From positions 7,771,001 through 7,835,000 of the forward strand of contig NZ_CP022221.1 of the NCBI RefSeq assembly GCF_004114935.1: 64,000 bases of DNA, read 5' to 3'. Origin of the DNA: Bradyrhizobium zhanjiangense. Its GTDB lineage: Bacteria > Pseudomonadota > Alphaproteobacteria > Rhizobiales > Xanthobacteraceae. Shown here piece after piece: positions 16,427 to 26,360 of the stretch (the first letter of the stretch is position 1; the number at the start of each line of letters is the position of its first letter). The translations under genes and the position numbers were made by a program. Under the pieces are notes generated by a model. That model was not told the DNA's origin. It worked only from the letters and a program-made list of their open reading frames with translations, and searched no databases.

Positions 16427-17398
16427 ATGAAAGCGATCCTCGTGAGATTGGGGCTTGGCCTAGCTCTGTCCGCCGCGCCGCTCACAACGTGGACGCAAGC
16501 TGATGATGCGCCGCCCGCTTGGGCGTTTCCGGTAAACCCGCCGGATTTCAAAGTGCAGCCCGACGATGGGGCGCCGCGGCATGTTCCCGACAGCACTGCC
16601 GCGTTCACGCTCACGCAGGCACGAGATCTATTCTTCGCCCTCGATTGGCATCCTTCGGACCACCCGCCGCTGCCGGATATCGTCGCTCATGGCCGCAAGC
16701 CGGACGTAATGGCGTGCGGCGTGTGTCACCGGGCGGATGGGCCGGGCGGGCCGGAAAATAGCGGCATTGCCGGCCTTTCCGCACAGTACATCGTTCAGCA
16801 GATGGCCGACTTCAAAAGCGGCGCGCGGACGACCTCCGTCCCGCAACGAATCCCGCCGCAGCTGATGATCAAGACTGCAAGGGGCATTACCGATACGGAA
16901 ATCGAACAGGCAGCGGCCTATTTCTCCGGGTTGAAGCCGCGGGCAGTGATCAAGGTGGTGGAGACCGCCACCGTACCGAAGACCCGTGTCGCCGGGTGGT
17001 TTCTCGCGGCCTTACCGGGCGGCGAGATGGAGCCGATCGCCGGTCGCATCATCGAGGTTCCGGAGGATCTGGAGCACTTCGAGATGCGCGACGCGCGATC
17101 GCACTTCATCGCCTACGTGCCGCCTGGGAGCGTCGAACAGGGCCGACAACTCGCTACCACCGGCGGCAACGGAAAGAGCGCGCCATGCACGATCTGCCAT
17201 GGGCCCGAACTGAGCGGAGTGGGACCGATCCCCGGCCTCGCTGGACGCTCGCCGAGCTACCTCGTGCGGCAACTCTACGATTTTCAGCACGGCACGCGGG
17301 CCGGTCCATGGAGCCCGCTGATGGCGGCCAATGTGAGCAAGCTGACGCTCGACGACATGGTGGCGCTAGCCGCCTACGCGGCGTCCCTTCAGCCCTGA
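16427..17398 (+). CDS. periplasmic diheme cytochrome c
   Basis: 323 residues with a cleavable signal peptide (LVRLGLGLALSAAPLTTW). There are two haem-binding motifs, CGVCH near residue 102 and CTICH near 253, each inside a cytochrome c class I-like domain; GLSAQYIVQQMADFKSGAR and RSPSYLVRQLYDFQHGTRAG are the repeated helix after each haem, as in the cytochrome c4/c553 family. It should carry electrons in the periplasm, possibly for an alcohol or sulfur dehydrogenase not seen here. The start ATG 16427 has an excellent AGAGGAGG site. Confidence 0.9.
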   Translation: MKAILVRLGLGLALSAAPLTTWTQADDAPPAWAFPVNPPDFKVQPDDGAPRHVPDSTAAFTLTQARDLFFALDWHPSDHPPLPDIVAHGRKPDVMACGVCHRADGPGGPENSGIAGLSAQYIVQQMADFKSGARTTSVPQRIPPQLMIKTARGITDTEIEQAAAYFSGLKPRAVIKVVETATVPKTRVAGWFLAALPGGEMEPIAGRIIEVPEDLEHFEMRDARSHFIAYVPPGSVEQGRQLATTGGNGKSAPCTICHGPELSGVGPIPGLAGRSPSYLVRQLYDFQHGTRAGPWSPLMAANVSKLTLDDMVALAAYAASLQP

Positions 17399-17765
17399 GT
17401 CGACGGGCCGATGCCGGATTACCTGCGCGAAGTCGCCAAGGCGAAAGCCGAGCTGGCCGTGATCGACCTAAAGGGTGGCTCACCGCCCACGCGAGCCGAC
17501 CTGTGAACCGGGTACCAAGTGCGAGATTGTGACCACTAGGGGCCATGCAGTTCGAGAAGAGAGCTGACCGCGCGGCAGTGCCGCACTCTCGCGTCGATCG
17601 CTGCGCCTCTGCGCGATGAGCGCGGATTGCAGAGCTTGTCGCCGGTAGGGGGGCGCTGCTCTCGACGAGAGCCGGCAGTGCCCAATGGGTGGCGCGATGA
17701 GTCATCAAATGGGGCTTCGGCGAGCGGTGGCACGAGCCCCATATCAGTTTCGCGGACAGCGCTCG
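17399..17765. other. intergenic region, possible 31-codon frame
   Basis: A short frame at 17411-17506 reads MPDYLREVAKAKAELAV and ends at TGA; it might be a gene remnant. Nothing else is convincing. Confidence 0.35.
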
Positions 17766-18257
17766 TTACTCGTTCACGCACAACTCGCCGCGAGCGTGCG
17801 AATCAAATCCGCCGCCTTGGCGACCAATGCCTGTGAGTAAAATGAGCCGGCCGGTGGAGTTGCCGAAACGATCGGTTCCCTTGACGATCTTATCCAGTTG
17901 GCTGAAGGCCTGGGACTCGGTATCGTACATGCCGGCAGTGGTGGTCGTGAACGTTCCCCCTTTTGCCGTGACTACCACCGTTCCCGCGTAAGATTGCAGT
18001 GTCTTGGGCAACGAAGGCAGTCCTGCTGTCTCGGCCATTCCGTGCGCAGTGAAAAACCACATTGCGCCGCTTAGAGCGGGCTCGTTGCTCATGACTGTTC
18101 CGACGGTGCAAAGGTCGATCTGACTTAAGCAACCTTCTTTGGTCATCTGTAGCGCAATTGTCGCCTCAAAGCTTCGGCACTGCGCGGGCTGTTGTGCGAA
18201 GGTGGCGCTCGTCGAAAGTGCAAGGATCAGTGCTGAAAGAAAGGTGGTTTTCATCAT
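17766..18257 (-). CDS. exported protein of unknown function
   Basis: 163 residues with a clear signal peptide (TTFLSALILALSTSATFAQQ). The mature part has four Cys (CRSF, GCLSQ, LCTVG and ELCVN), a Thr-rich strand (GGTFTTTTAGMYDTE) and a C-terminal region that looks beta-rich. GAGGGAGGG precedes the double ATG (18257 and 18254). No family recognised; periplasmic or secreted location is inferred. Confidence 0.65.
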   Translation of the reverse strand: MMKTTFLSALILALSTSATFAQQPAQCRSFEATIALQMTKEGCLSQIDLCTVGTVMSNEPALSGAMWFFTAHGMAETAGLPSLPKTLQSYAGTVVVTAKGGTFTTTTAGMYDTESQAFSQLDKIVKGTDRFGNSTGRLILLTGIGRQGGGFDSHARGELCVNE

Positions 18258-18640
18258 GCCCTCCCTCTCTACTGGATGTGCACTCTACGCTCGATGGAAG
18301 GGGCAAACTAGAGTGTGCAAGCGCACCCGAATACCGAGTTAACGCTGGGAGGTCGAAAGTCCCTTATGGGGGTCAATTGCCGACCTCTCGGCAGCTAGCG
18401 GCAAGGTCGGCTTAGGGCCCCGGAGCGGACGAAGGCCGGCAGCCGCCGCGCTGGAGCTGTTCGCCCCAGGCGCTGCCGACTACAAGCTCCAACATGTCCG
18501 ATGATGCTCTGGTTTGAACGCTTGCGCTCATCTACGCGAGGCTGTTGCAAAGCGGGTCTCTTCCGTGGTCGTGGCGATTTCGACCGTGCGAGTCCGTCGC
18601 CTACGTTTCGTTTCGACTGGCTGAAGGGCGCACGAGCAGC
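18258..18640. other. intergenic region, nothing recognised
   Basis: The stretch lies between the start of the exported protein gene and the stop of the flavoprotein gene. No convincing gene, RNA or repeat was seen. Confidence 0.4.
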
Positions 18641-19867
18641 TCAACGACGCGGCGCCCCATAAGTCGGCGGCGGCGCCTGCACCGTCGGCGCGGCGGCAGC
18701 GAAGAGTTCGTCCTTGCTGCCTGTGAGCGGTGGATAGATTCGCCTGCGGTTGATCGTCTCCTTGGTTACCTTCGCAGCCGCGCCGGTGGCGCGCACCTCG
18801 CGATCCCAGCCTTCGGTATAGAGCGCGCCCCAGGCACCGAGATCGAGTACGGTCACGTACCAGTCGATCCGCAGCGGCAACATCGGCAGGCCGGCGAGAT
18901 CGGCCACCACGTTGTGGCCGGCGAAGCGACCCATGGGCCGCGCGAACTGACAGGACATCACGGTCGGATGCAGCCCGTCGATCACGCTCGAGGCAACGTC
19001 GCCGGCCGCGAACACGCCGCCGACATCCGCAACCCGCATGAAGGGATCGACCAGAATGCGTCCGAAGCGATCGCGCGCGTCCGGAAGGCTCGCCGTCAAG
19101 GGGCTTGCACGCATTCCGGCGCACCAGATCACCGTCTGCGCCGCAATGAACTCGCCCGAACTCAGGTGCATGCCGCCGGCCTCGACCGAGACGACGCGCA
19201 CACCGAGCCGCATCTCGACATCGAGCGAGGCCAAGGCCGTCTCGATCACGGGACGCGCCTGCGCGCCGATGGTGGCGCCGACCGCCGGATTGGGATCGAC
19301 CAGGATGATGCGGCGGCTGCCGCTGATGCCCGCACGCGTCAGCCTGGCCGGCATCTCGGCCGCGACCTCGATGCCGGTGAAGCCGGCGCCGACCACCACG
19401 ACCGTCGCACGCCCCGGCGACGGGGCGCTGCGTCCGAGCGAGACGAGATGATCCTCGAGGCGAAGTGCCGCAGCATAGGTGTCGACGTCGAAGGCGTGCT
19501 CGGCAAGGCCTGGAATGTCGGGACGCATCACCTCGCTGCCGAGCGCCAGCACGAGGCGGTCATAGTGCAACGTCTCCTCGCCGCCGCTGGTGACCAGCGA
19601 GATTTCGCGATGTGCCGGATCGATGGCTTCAACCTCGCCGAGACCATGGCTGACGCCGATCGGATCGAGCAGTTGGGGCAGCGGTAGCGCAACCTCGCCG
19701 AGGTCGACCTCGTAATTTCGCACGCGGATGTTGTGATAGGGATTGCGGTCAATGAGGCGGATCTCGATGTCCTGCCCGCTCGCGCCGATCTCGTCGCGCT
19801 TGCGCGCAGCACCGATGGCCGCCCACAGGCCTGCAAACCCGGCGCCGAGCACGACGATGCGCGCCAT
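18641..19867 (-). CDS. NDH-2-like NAD(P)/FAD-dependent oxidoreductase
   Basis: 408 residues. The FAD-binding GxGxxG motif is at the very N-terminus (IVVLGAGFAGLWAA), the NAD(P)-binding motif VVVVGAGFTGIEVAAEM is near residue 160, and the second FAD motif GGVFAAGDVAS is near 290. This layout is that of type II NADH:quinone oxidoreductases and related pyridine nucleotide-disulfide flavoproteins. A membrane-binding C-terminal helix is not obvious. It may pass electrons from NADH to quinones or to a soluble acceptor. An AraC-type regulator lies just upstream on the same strand and may control it. Confidence 0.85.
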   Translation of the reverse strand: MARIVVLGAGFAGLWAAIGAARKRDEIGASGQDIEIRLIDRNPYHNIRVRNYEVDLGEVALPLPQLLDPIGVSHGLGEVEAIDPAHREISLVTSGGEETLHYDRLVLALGSEVMRPDIPGLAEHAFDVDTYAAALRLEDHLVSLGRSAPSPGRATVVVVGAGFTGIEVAAEMPARLTRAGISGSRRIILVDPNPAVGATIGAQARPVIETALASLDVEMRLGVRVVSVEAGGMHLSSGEFIAAQTVIWCAGMRASPLTASLPDARDRFGRILVDPFMRVADVGGVFAAGDVASSVIDGLHPTVMSCQFARPMGRFAGHNVVADLAGLPMLPLRIDWYVTVLDLGAWGALYTEGWDREVRATGAAAKVTKETINRRRIYPPLTGSKDELFAAAAPTVQAPPPTYGAPRR

Positions 19868-19983
19868 GTCCGCCTACACTACCTTCCAAAGCAATCCCGC
19901 GGTCTGCCCGCGCAGGTAGATATAGCTCAACAGCCCGCATCCACCAACTACGGCAGCGCCGCACCGCTGCACAAAATCGCGAC

Positions 19984-20943
19984 TTACGCCTCGCGCAGCT
20001 CCGACGGCGTCGCGCCAAAACGCTTGCGGAAGGCGCGATTGAAATAGGACAGATCGGCGAAGCCCGAGGCGTGCGCGATGTCGCTGATCTTGCGCGCCCT
20101 GGCGCGGGGATCGCCGAGCAGCTTGCGGGCCTGTAGCAGGCGCTGCTCCAACACGAATTCGGTGAAGGTCGTGCCGGCCTGCTCGAACAGGCGCTGCGCC
20201 TGCCGCGGGCTGAGGCCCGAGCGCGTCGCGATCTCGGACAGGCAGAGATCGTTACGGCCGAGCGCGGCCATCACGTCGGCGCGCATGAGATCGAGACGAG
20301 CCGCGGCATGCCCGCGTCCGCGCGCAAGTCCGGCATGCTCGGCGTCGGTCCCGAGCAGGAGGCCGACGAGATCGACCATGTGCTGCGCGGTTAGGCGCTG
20401 GCCGACGGCATCGAGATGCGGCGCCTGATTGGCGGCGAGCGCATGGTAGCGGAAGATGGTCTCGGCGACCGCGCCGTCGGAGAGCACCTGTGACAGCTTG
20501 TCCTCCGCGCGCGGATTGATGTCGAGCAGCGCGCGGCGCGGCATGCGGATGGTGGTGAAGCGCTCCTCGTCGGTGTGGCCGACGGTGCCGGTGATGCTCA
20601 TGTCGACGAGCACCATCTGCGCCGGCGCGAGCTCGACGGTGTGGCCGTTCTGCCCGACGCGGACGAGGCCCGCATGTGCTGCAATCAGCACAAGATCGTC
20701 GCTGCCGTCGGCAAGGTGGCTCTGCGTGCGTGAATATTGTGCGGAAGCGCCTTCGGGAATGGCGAGCGCAATGTTGTCGACGACGCTGACCTGGATCCGG
20801 CAGTCGATGCTCTCGCCCTGGCTCGGGCCGATATCGAGGCCGCAGGACCCGAAGGCCCGCTCGCGCCAATGCTCGAACGCCGCACCCTGCGGCAGGCCTG
20901 CATATTGGTGAACGAAGATGCCTGGCGTTCTCGCTGCATCCAT
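19984..20943 (-). CDS. AraC family transcriptional regulator
   Basis: 319 residues. The C-terminal 100 residues contain two helix-turn-helix units typical of AraC/XylS: LSEIATRSGLSPRQAQRLFEQAG and ISDIAHASGFADLSYFNRAFRKRFG, the second being the signature. The N-terminal part resembles the AraC-binding-like domain of the ToxR/OxyR-independent regulators that sense small molecules. ATG 20943 follows GGAGAGGGG. Its position 116 bases upstream of the flavoprotein gene on the same strand suggests it regulates that gene. Confidence 0.85.
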   Translation of the reverse strand: MDAARTPGIFVHQYAGLPQGAAFEHWRERAFGSCGLDIGPSQGESIDCRIQVSVVDNIALAIPEGASAQYSRTQSHLADGSDDLVLIAAHAGLVRVGQNGHTVELAPAQMVLVDMSITGTVGHTDEERFTTIRMPRRALLDINPRAEDKLSQVLSDGAVAETIFRYHALAANQAPHLDAVGQRLTAQHMVDLVGLLLGTDAEHAGLARGRGHAAARLDLMRADVMAALGRNDLCLSEIATRSGLSPRQAQRLFEQAGTTFTEFVLEQRLLQARKLLGDPRARARKISDIAHASGFADLSYFNRAFRKRFGATPSELREA

Positions 20944-21100
20944 CTGATTTCTAGCCCCTCTCCGGCACCATGATCGGCGGCGCCGACTGCAAATTCCGGG
21001 GATTTGACGCCGCCAAGTGCAGGCAGGTTCAAATCGCGGTCGGAATCGGCGGGACTTGTCGGAATGCGACGGCGGGGTGGACCGTGACGACAATTTTTGC

Positions 21101-21174
21101 TCGTAGCCCGCATGGAGCAGAGCGGAATGCGGGACGGTGGACCCGGATTGCGCTGCGCTCCATCCGGGCTACGA
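21101..21174. repeat. palindromic intergenic repeat
   Basis: TCGTAGCCCGCATGGAGC at the left pairs imperfectly with GCTCCATCCGGGCTACGA at the right. This is a widely dispersed Bradyrhizobium repeat type. It sits just after the anti-sigma gene stop and may end its transcript. Confidence 0.7.
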
Positions 21175-21177
21175 CAC

Positions 21178-22248
21178 CTACTTCTTCGCTGGCGCCGGCG
21201 GCTGCGTGGGCGGCACGGTCTCGATCAGCTTGCCGGAAAACACCGGCGCCGAAGTCGGCTGGCCATTGGGCGAACCGCCGGCCTGCTCGACGGTGACGGC
21301 GTAGGTCGCGCCGTTGACGACGTCGGAATCATAGGAAGCGAGCAGCGGGCGCGCGGTGAAATCGCTCGCACCGATTACGCCGAGCGAACGCGGCCGCGGC
21401 AGCTTGTCGGAGATCAGCCAGAGCTCGAAGCTCTTGCCGGGCTCCGGGGTCGCGCCGACCTTCCGTACCGTGAAATTGCGCGTCGCACCGTCGACGGTGA
21501 GGATGAAGGCGGGGCCGCCACCCTGGCCCTGCAGCAGAGCAACATATTGCGCCGAGGCGGTGAGCGGCGCGGCCGGTGTCTTCACTTCCACCGTCTGGAT
21601 GCGTGGCGCAGGACGCAAGGCGCCCGGCAGCGCATCGGGCAGGAGGATCTGAAGCGACAGCGTCACGAGCAGCGCGGCCGCAAGCGCGCCGACGGCGGAT
21701 GCGATGTTGCGCCAGCGCTTCGCGCGCCCTTCGAGACGGATCACGTTGTCATCGTCGACGACCGGCGCCTGCGGCGCACGGACGACGTTGAGATCGGGGG
21801 CATGGACCTGCGGGATGAACTGCGGCGCGATGTCCGGGATGGCGTCGGGCTCGGGACGCGACGGCTCCGGCTGCTCCGCTTCGGGTTGCTGCGGCTCAGG
21901 GGACTGCACGCCCTCCGTCGCGGATTCCGGTGGCGCAGTCTCCGGCGAGGGCAATTCCGGTATGGGCGGAGGTGGCAGCGGCGAAGCCTCAGCAAGCGCA
22001 GGTGGCTCCTGCGCAAGGGCCGTGCGCGCGATCTCGGACCTGATGTTCTCCCACACGATCGGACGCGGCTCGACCGAGCCGACCATCTGGTTGAGGACGC
22101 CGAGCCGATGGGCCCAGGCCTGCACGATTTCGGCGAACGCCTCGTCCACCGCCATCATGGTCTCGACCTGCGCGCGCTCGTCGGCGTCGAGCGTACCGAG
22201 CGCATATTCCGCGGCGAGCGCGATATGGTCCTCCGTGTAGGCCATCAC
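21178..22248 (-). CDS. anti-sigma factor, RskA-like
   Basis: 356 residues. The N-terminal zinc-free anti-sigma domain has EDHIALAAEYALGTLDADER and AWAHRLGVLNQMVGSVEP, as in anti-sigma K/RskA proteins. A Pro/Glu-rich linker (about 80-150) follows, then one membrane helix (about 183-205) and a periplasmic RskA C-terminal domain with FELWLISDKLPRPRSLGVIG and TYAVTVEQAGGSPNGQPT. It would hold the ECF sigma factor encoded immediately upstream at the inner membrane until a periplasmic signal triggers its release. Start ATG 22248 or 22245. The pair is separated by 77 bases that contain a short inverted repeat. Confidence 0.88.
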   Translation of the reverse strand: MMAYTEDHIALAAEYALGTLDADERAQVETMMAVDEAFAEIVQAWAHRLGVLNQMVGSVEPRPIVWENIRSEIARTALAQEPPALAEASPLPPPPIPELPSPETAPPESATEGVQSPEPQQPEAEQPEPSRPEPDAIPDIAPQFIPQVHAPDLNVVRAPQAPVVDDDNVIRLEGRAKRWRNIASAVGALAAALLVTLSLQILLPDALPGALRPAPRIQTVEVKTPAAPLTASAQYVALLQGQGGGPAFILTVDGATRNFTVRKVGATPEPGKSFELWLISDKLPRPRSLGVIGASDFTARPLLASYDSDVVNGATYAVTVEQAGGSPNGQPTSAPVFSGKLIETVPPTQPPAPAKK

Positions 22249-22325
22249 TGTCCTTCACCCCTCCCCAACGGGGAGAGGTGGAATGTCGTCGTTGCCGCGC
22301 TTGTTCCTGCCACTCTCATCATCTT

Positions 22326-22871
22326 CTAAAGTCCGAGGCACTCGCGGATATCCAGCATGCTGCGCCTTAGCCACGTCTTCACCGTGTTGACGGGCGCGGC
22401 GAATTTCTCCGCCAATTGCTCGCGGCTCCAGCCGTTGTAATAGGCGAGAAGCACGAGCCGCTGGCGGTCCGGCTCGAGCCGGCCGATACATTCCAGGAGC
22501 CGCTTCAACTCCTCGGTCATCTCCCTCCGCGCCAGCGGATCAGGACTGTCGGCCGCCACCTCCATCGCTTGAGGCTCTTCCTCGATTGAGACTTCGGACT
22601 TCTTGCGCACGATGTCGATCGCGCGGTTGCGCGCGATCGACGCCATCCACGTGATCGGCGAGGACATGGCCGGATTGAACTGGCCGGCGTTGTTCCAGAT
22701 CTTGACGTAGGTCTCTTGAATGACCTCCTCTGCGAGATCCTGCCGGCGCAAGATACGGAGCACGACGCCATAAAGTTTCGCGCGCGTGGCGACGTAGAGC
22801 CGCTCGAACGCGGCCTGATCGCCCTTCGCCACCGCCTCAATCAGCCCAACCAGCTCTGCTGGCGTCAGCAT
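22326..22871 (-). CDS. ECF RNA polymerase sigma factor (SigK-like)
   Basis: 181 residues. Region 2 is seen at about 20-90 (AFERLYVATRAKLYGVVLRI, DLAEEVIQETYVKIW, ITWMASIARNRAIDIVRKK), and region 4 at about 120-175 (RLEPDRQRLVLLAYYNGWSR, LAEKFAAPVNTVKTWLRRSM). The YYNGWS motif and paired RskA-like anti-sigma match the SigK/ECF19-like group. It is probably autoregulated with the anti-sigma gene downstream. Confidence 0.92.
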   Translation of the reverse strand: MLTPAELVGLIEAVAKGDQAAFERLYVATRAKLYGVVLRILRRQDLAEEVIQETYVKIWNNAGQFNPAMSSPITWMASIARNRAIDIVRKKSEVSIEEEPQAMEVAADSPDPLARREMTEELKRLLECIGRLEPDRQRLVLLAYYNGWSREQLAEKFAAPVNTVKTWLRRSMLDIRECLGL

Positions 22872-22895
22872 TCAGCCCCCCGACACGCGGCCCCG

Positions 22896-23052
22896 TTGCT
22901 CCTCTCCCTCTCCCCGCCTGCGGGGAGAGGGCCGGGGTCAGGGGGAGTCTCCACGAAGGAGGTAACAGACGGACTCGCGGAGAGTCCCCCTCACCCGGAT
23001 CGCATCTGGCGATGCGATCCGACCTCTCCCCGCAAGCGGGGCGAGGTGAGCC
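22896..23052. repeat. cluster of CTCTCCCCGC-type palindromes
   Basis: CTCTCCCCGCCTGCGGGGAG at 22910 is a short hairpin. It is linked through a spacer with GGGGGAGTCTCC / GGAGAGTCCCCC arms and GATCGCATCTGGCGATGCGATC to a second hairpin CTCTCCCCGCAAGCGGGGCG. Related units occur at 22262, 28396-28828, 48000-48137, 59507 and 62581. Confidence 0.75.
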
Positions 23053-23153
23053 GAGCCAGCGGACCGGCCCTATACCTAAAATCATCCTTACCATAGCGCG
23101 CGACAAAGCCGACCACCAAGGGGCGCAGCGCCACACTGTGGACAGCACATACG

Positions 23154-23182
23154 AAAACCCGGACCTTGCGGGTCCGGGTTTT
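23154..23182 (-). terminator. terminator of fliI-fliJ unit
   Basis: AAAACCCGGACC and GGTCCGGGTTTT form a perfect 12-base stem with a 5-base loop 34 bases past the fliJ stop. On the minus strand it ends in TTTT. Confidence 0.75.
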
Positions 23183-23215
23183 GCAGATTTCTCGGCGATC
23201 TGGCGGCTGGCGCCG

Positions 23216-23635
23216 TTAGGCGACGGCGCCGATGCGGGCGCGCATCAGGCCGATGCTGTCGAGGTCGGCTTGCTCGCGGGCGTTCTCTTCGGCGCGTTCG
23301 CGGGCCTGGTCCCGCTCGTCCAGCAGCTCGACCTTCTTCAGCTCCTCGAAGGCCTCGGCTAGCGCAGCCTTGGCTTCGTCGAGCTGGCCCTTGAGCTCGT
23401 CGGCCGAGCGGGTCAGGTTCTCGCGGCGCTGGATCGCGGCCTTGGCATAGGTCGGGTAGGCGAAGTGCGAGGGATCGTTGATCCCGGCGCGCTCCTGCTC
23501 GGTCTGGATCTCGCGCTCGAGATCGACCGACATCCGCTGGAAGTCGGCGATCATGGTCTCGATCTGGGTGACCCGGCGGCGCTTCTCGTCGACCTGAAAC
23601 TTCTTCAGGCGGATGAGGGTATCACGTGACTTCAT
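23216..23635 (-). CDS. fliJ: flagellar export protein FliJ
   Basis: 139 residues, almost entirely coiled coil (heptads from about 5 to 120), the usual size of FliJ. The start MKSRDTLIRLKKFQVDEKRR is typical of alphaproteobacterial FliJ, which acts as the central stalk in the FliI ATPase ring and helps couple it to FlhA. It lies 121 bases downstream of fliI on the same strand and is followed by a strong terminator. Confidence 0.88.
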   Translation of the reverse strand: MKSRDTLIRLKKFQVDEKRRRVTQIETMIADFQRMSVDLEREIQTEQERAGINDPSHFAYPTYAKAAIQRRENLTRSADELKGQLDEAKAALAEAFEELKKVELLDERDQARERAEENAREQADLDSIGLMRARIGAVA

Positions 23636-23756
23636 CGACTCGTACTCCCCAGAAGTCCCCTCGCTGCACGTGGGACGGCACCGGTCTGCCCACAGGCCCG
23701 ATTGCGGCCAAGACCGGCTCTGCTACTCTGTGGGATCGGATGATGAACCGACAAAG

Positions 23757-25082
23757 TTAGCGTTCCGTTTCCAAATCACCGAGGATTTGCGCCAACTGGC
23801 GATAGCCGTCCGCGAGTGGTGCATTTTCGTCCTTGCGCTGGCGCAGGAAGGCCTCGAGCGGCTCGTGCAGGCGGATCGCCTCGTCGACCTCGGGGCTGGA
23901 GCCGGCCCGGTAGGCGCCGAGCCGGATCAATTCCTCCATGTCGGCATAGGTCGCCATCACCTGCCGTGCCCGCTGGATGGTTGGCCAGAATTGCGGATCG
24001 GCCGATTTCGGCATGGTGCGGGAGACGGATTTGAGGATGTTGATGGCGGGGTAGCGGCCGCGCTCGGCGATCGAGCGCTGCATCACGATATGACCGTCGA
24101 GGATGCCACGGACGGCATCCGCAATCGGCTCGTTATGGTCATCGCCGTCGACCAGCACGGTGAAGATCGCGGTGATGGCGCCCTCCCCCAGGCCCGGTCC
24201 GGCGCGCTCCAAAAGCTTCGGCAGTTCGGTGAACACCGTCGGCGTGTAGCCCTTGGCGGTCGGCGGCTCGCCGGCGGACAGGCCGATCTCGCGCTGGGCC
24301 ATGGCAAAGCGCGTCACCGAGTCCATCAGGCACAGCACGTCCTTGTCCTCGTCGCGAAAATACTCGGCGACCGCGAGCGTCAGATACGCGGCCTGACGGC
24401 GCATCAGCGCCGGCTCGTCCGAGGTCGCGACCACCACGACGGACCGCGCCAGGCCCTCCTCGCCGAGGTCGTCCTGCAAGAATTCCTGCACCTCGCGGCC
24501 GCGTTCGCCAATCAGCCCGATGACGCTGACCGCCGCATCGACGTTGCGCGCCAGCATCGACAGCAGCACCGACTTGCCGACACCGGAGCCCGCAAAGATA
24601 CCCATGCGCTGGCCGCGGCAGCAGGTGAGAAAGGTGTTCATCGCGCGCACGCCGAGATCGAGCGGGGCGCCGACGCGCTTGCGCGAATGCGCGGGCGGCG
24701 GCGTATTGCGGAACGGCATCGGCGAGGCACCTTGCGGCAACGGCCCCTTGCCGTCGATCGGCTCGCCCAGCGCATTGACGACACGGCCGAGCCAGGCCGC
24801 TGACGGTCGCACTTGATTGGCAGCATTGGCGATGACCGCCTTGCAGCCGCGGCGCACGCCATCGAGACCGGCGAACGGCATCACGACGGCATTGTTGCCG
24901 GAGAAGCCGATCACCTCGCAGGGGATGGAGCGGTTGGCGCCGGTCTCGATCACCAGCCGCGCGCCGACCGACATGGCGTGAATGGGACCGGCCACCTCGA
25001 CCATCAGGCCGCGCACGCCGATCACGCGGCCGTAAATATTAATGCCGTCGATGTCGCCGATCTGTTCGGCCAAAGCCTTCAT
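23757..25082 (-). CDS. fliI: flagellum-specific ATPase FliI
   Basis: 441 residues. Walker A is GSGVGKS at 165-171, Walker B is in [12 protein letters not shown] near 250, and the F1-beta-type signature with [13 protein letters not shown] lies between. PILERAGP-type sequence ([19 protein letters not shown]) near 293 is the family mark that separates FliI from rotary ATPases. It energises unloading of export substrates with FliH, FliJ and FlhA. The start ATG 25082 sits next to a perfect 14-base palindrome (25097-25110). Confidence 0.94.
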   Translation of the reverse strand: MKALAEQIGDIDGINIYGRVIGVRGLMVEVAGPIHAMSVGARLVIETGANRSIPCEVIGFSGNNAVVMPFAGLDGVRRGCKAVIANAANQVRPSAAWLGRVVNALGEPIDGKGPLPQGASPMPFRNTPPPAHSRKRVGAPLDLGVRAMNTFLTCCRGQRMGIFAGSGVGKSVLLSMLARNVDAAVSVIGLIGERGREVQEFLQDDLGEEGLARSVVVVATSDEPALMRRQAAYLTLAVAEYFRDEDKDVLCLMDSVTRFAMAQREIGLSAGEPPTAKGYTPTVFTELPKLLERAGPGLGEGAITAIFTVLVDGDDHNEPIADAVRGILDGHIVMQRSIAERGRYPAINILKSVSRTMPKSADPQFWPTIQRARQVMATYADMEELIRLGAYRAGSSPEVDEAIRLHEPLEAFLRQRKDENAPLADGYRQLAQILGDLETER

Positions 25083-25497
25083 CGGTGGGCCTTCATAAGG
25101 TGCGCACCTTCGTCATCCGGGACTTCACGGTGAAACTCTTAAGTTTCGCCATATTTCTGAACGGCGCTTAACTTCGTGTTTACCCGCATCATTAATCATT
25201 GCGTCACTGTCTTTGAGACTGAGCGTGACTTCCCTTCAGAAGAAGGCTGAGTCGCGGGAGTCGGTTAGGCCCGTCTCTTAAAGTGGAGCTTGAACGGAAT
25301 CGGGTGACGAAAGCTGCTTCGTGCGCAAGACCTTAGGGCGATTCGACAAAAATTGCACCGGGGGGACTTGCGTTCCAGAATCAGAGTTTGTTAACCATCT
25401 GTTGTCAGGATCCGAATCAGTTGTTCAAAGGCGTTTTGTTGAGTGCCGCGAATGCGGCCGACCTGACGCCCAGGAGCGGCGACTATGGGGAACTGGC
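25083..25497. promoter_or_regulatory. divergent control region of fliI and ctrA
   Basis: It has a CtrA-like box TTAA-N7-TTTA at 25168-25182 and four GANTC sites (25297-25301, 25340-25344, 25378-25382, 25414-25418), the target of the cell-cycle methylase CcrM. In Caulobacter the ctrA P1 promoter is controlled by a GANTC site and CtrA feeds back on its own promoters; the same logic is inferred here. The frame open upstream of ctrA from 25321 has no CtrA-like residues. Confidence 0.6.
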
Positions 25498-26199
<702 letters not shown>

Positions 26200-26248
26200 T
26201 CCTGGGTTTACGTCGCGAGCCCCTCGGGGCTCGCTCCTCCCAGCCTGG

Positions 26249-26279
26249 ACCCCGCCGCAAATGGCGGGGTTTTGTTTTT
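26249..26279 (+). terminator. rho-independent terminator of ctrA
   Basis: ACCCCGCC (26249-26256) pairs with GGCGGGGT (26263-26270); a TTTGTTTTT run follows. Confidence 0.85.
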
Positions 26280-26360
26280 GGGGCCGCTTCGTACGAAGCT
26301 TAACGTTTGAACCGCTACCCTCCGCCAGCCGACGAATGGTCGCTGCACGATGGGGGAACG

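Larger units (their letters stand above)
22872..23215. other. intergenic region between sigma gene and fliJ
   Basis: It holds the repeat cluster at 22896-23052 and the fliJ terminator at 23154-23182. No gene is seen. Confidence 0.6.

Noticed and set aside
21097..22329. 410-codon plus-strand frame over the anti-sigma gene
   Set aside because: Antisense shadow of a real RskA-like gene; Arg-rich without domain.
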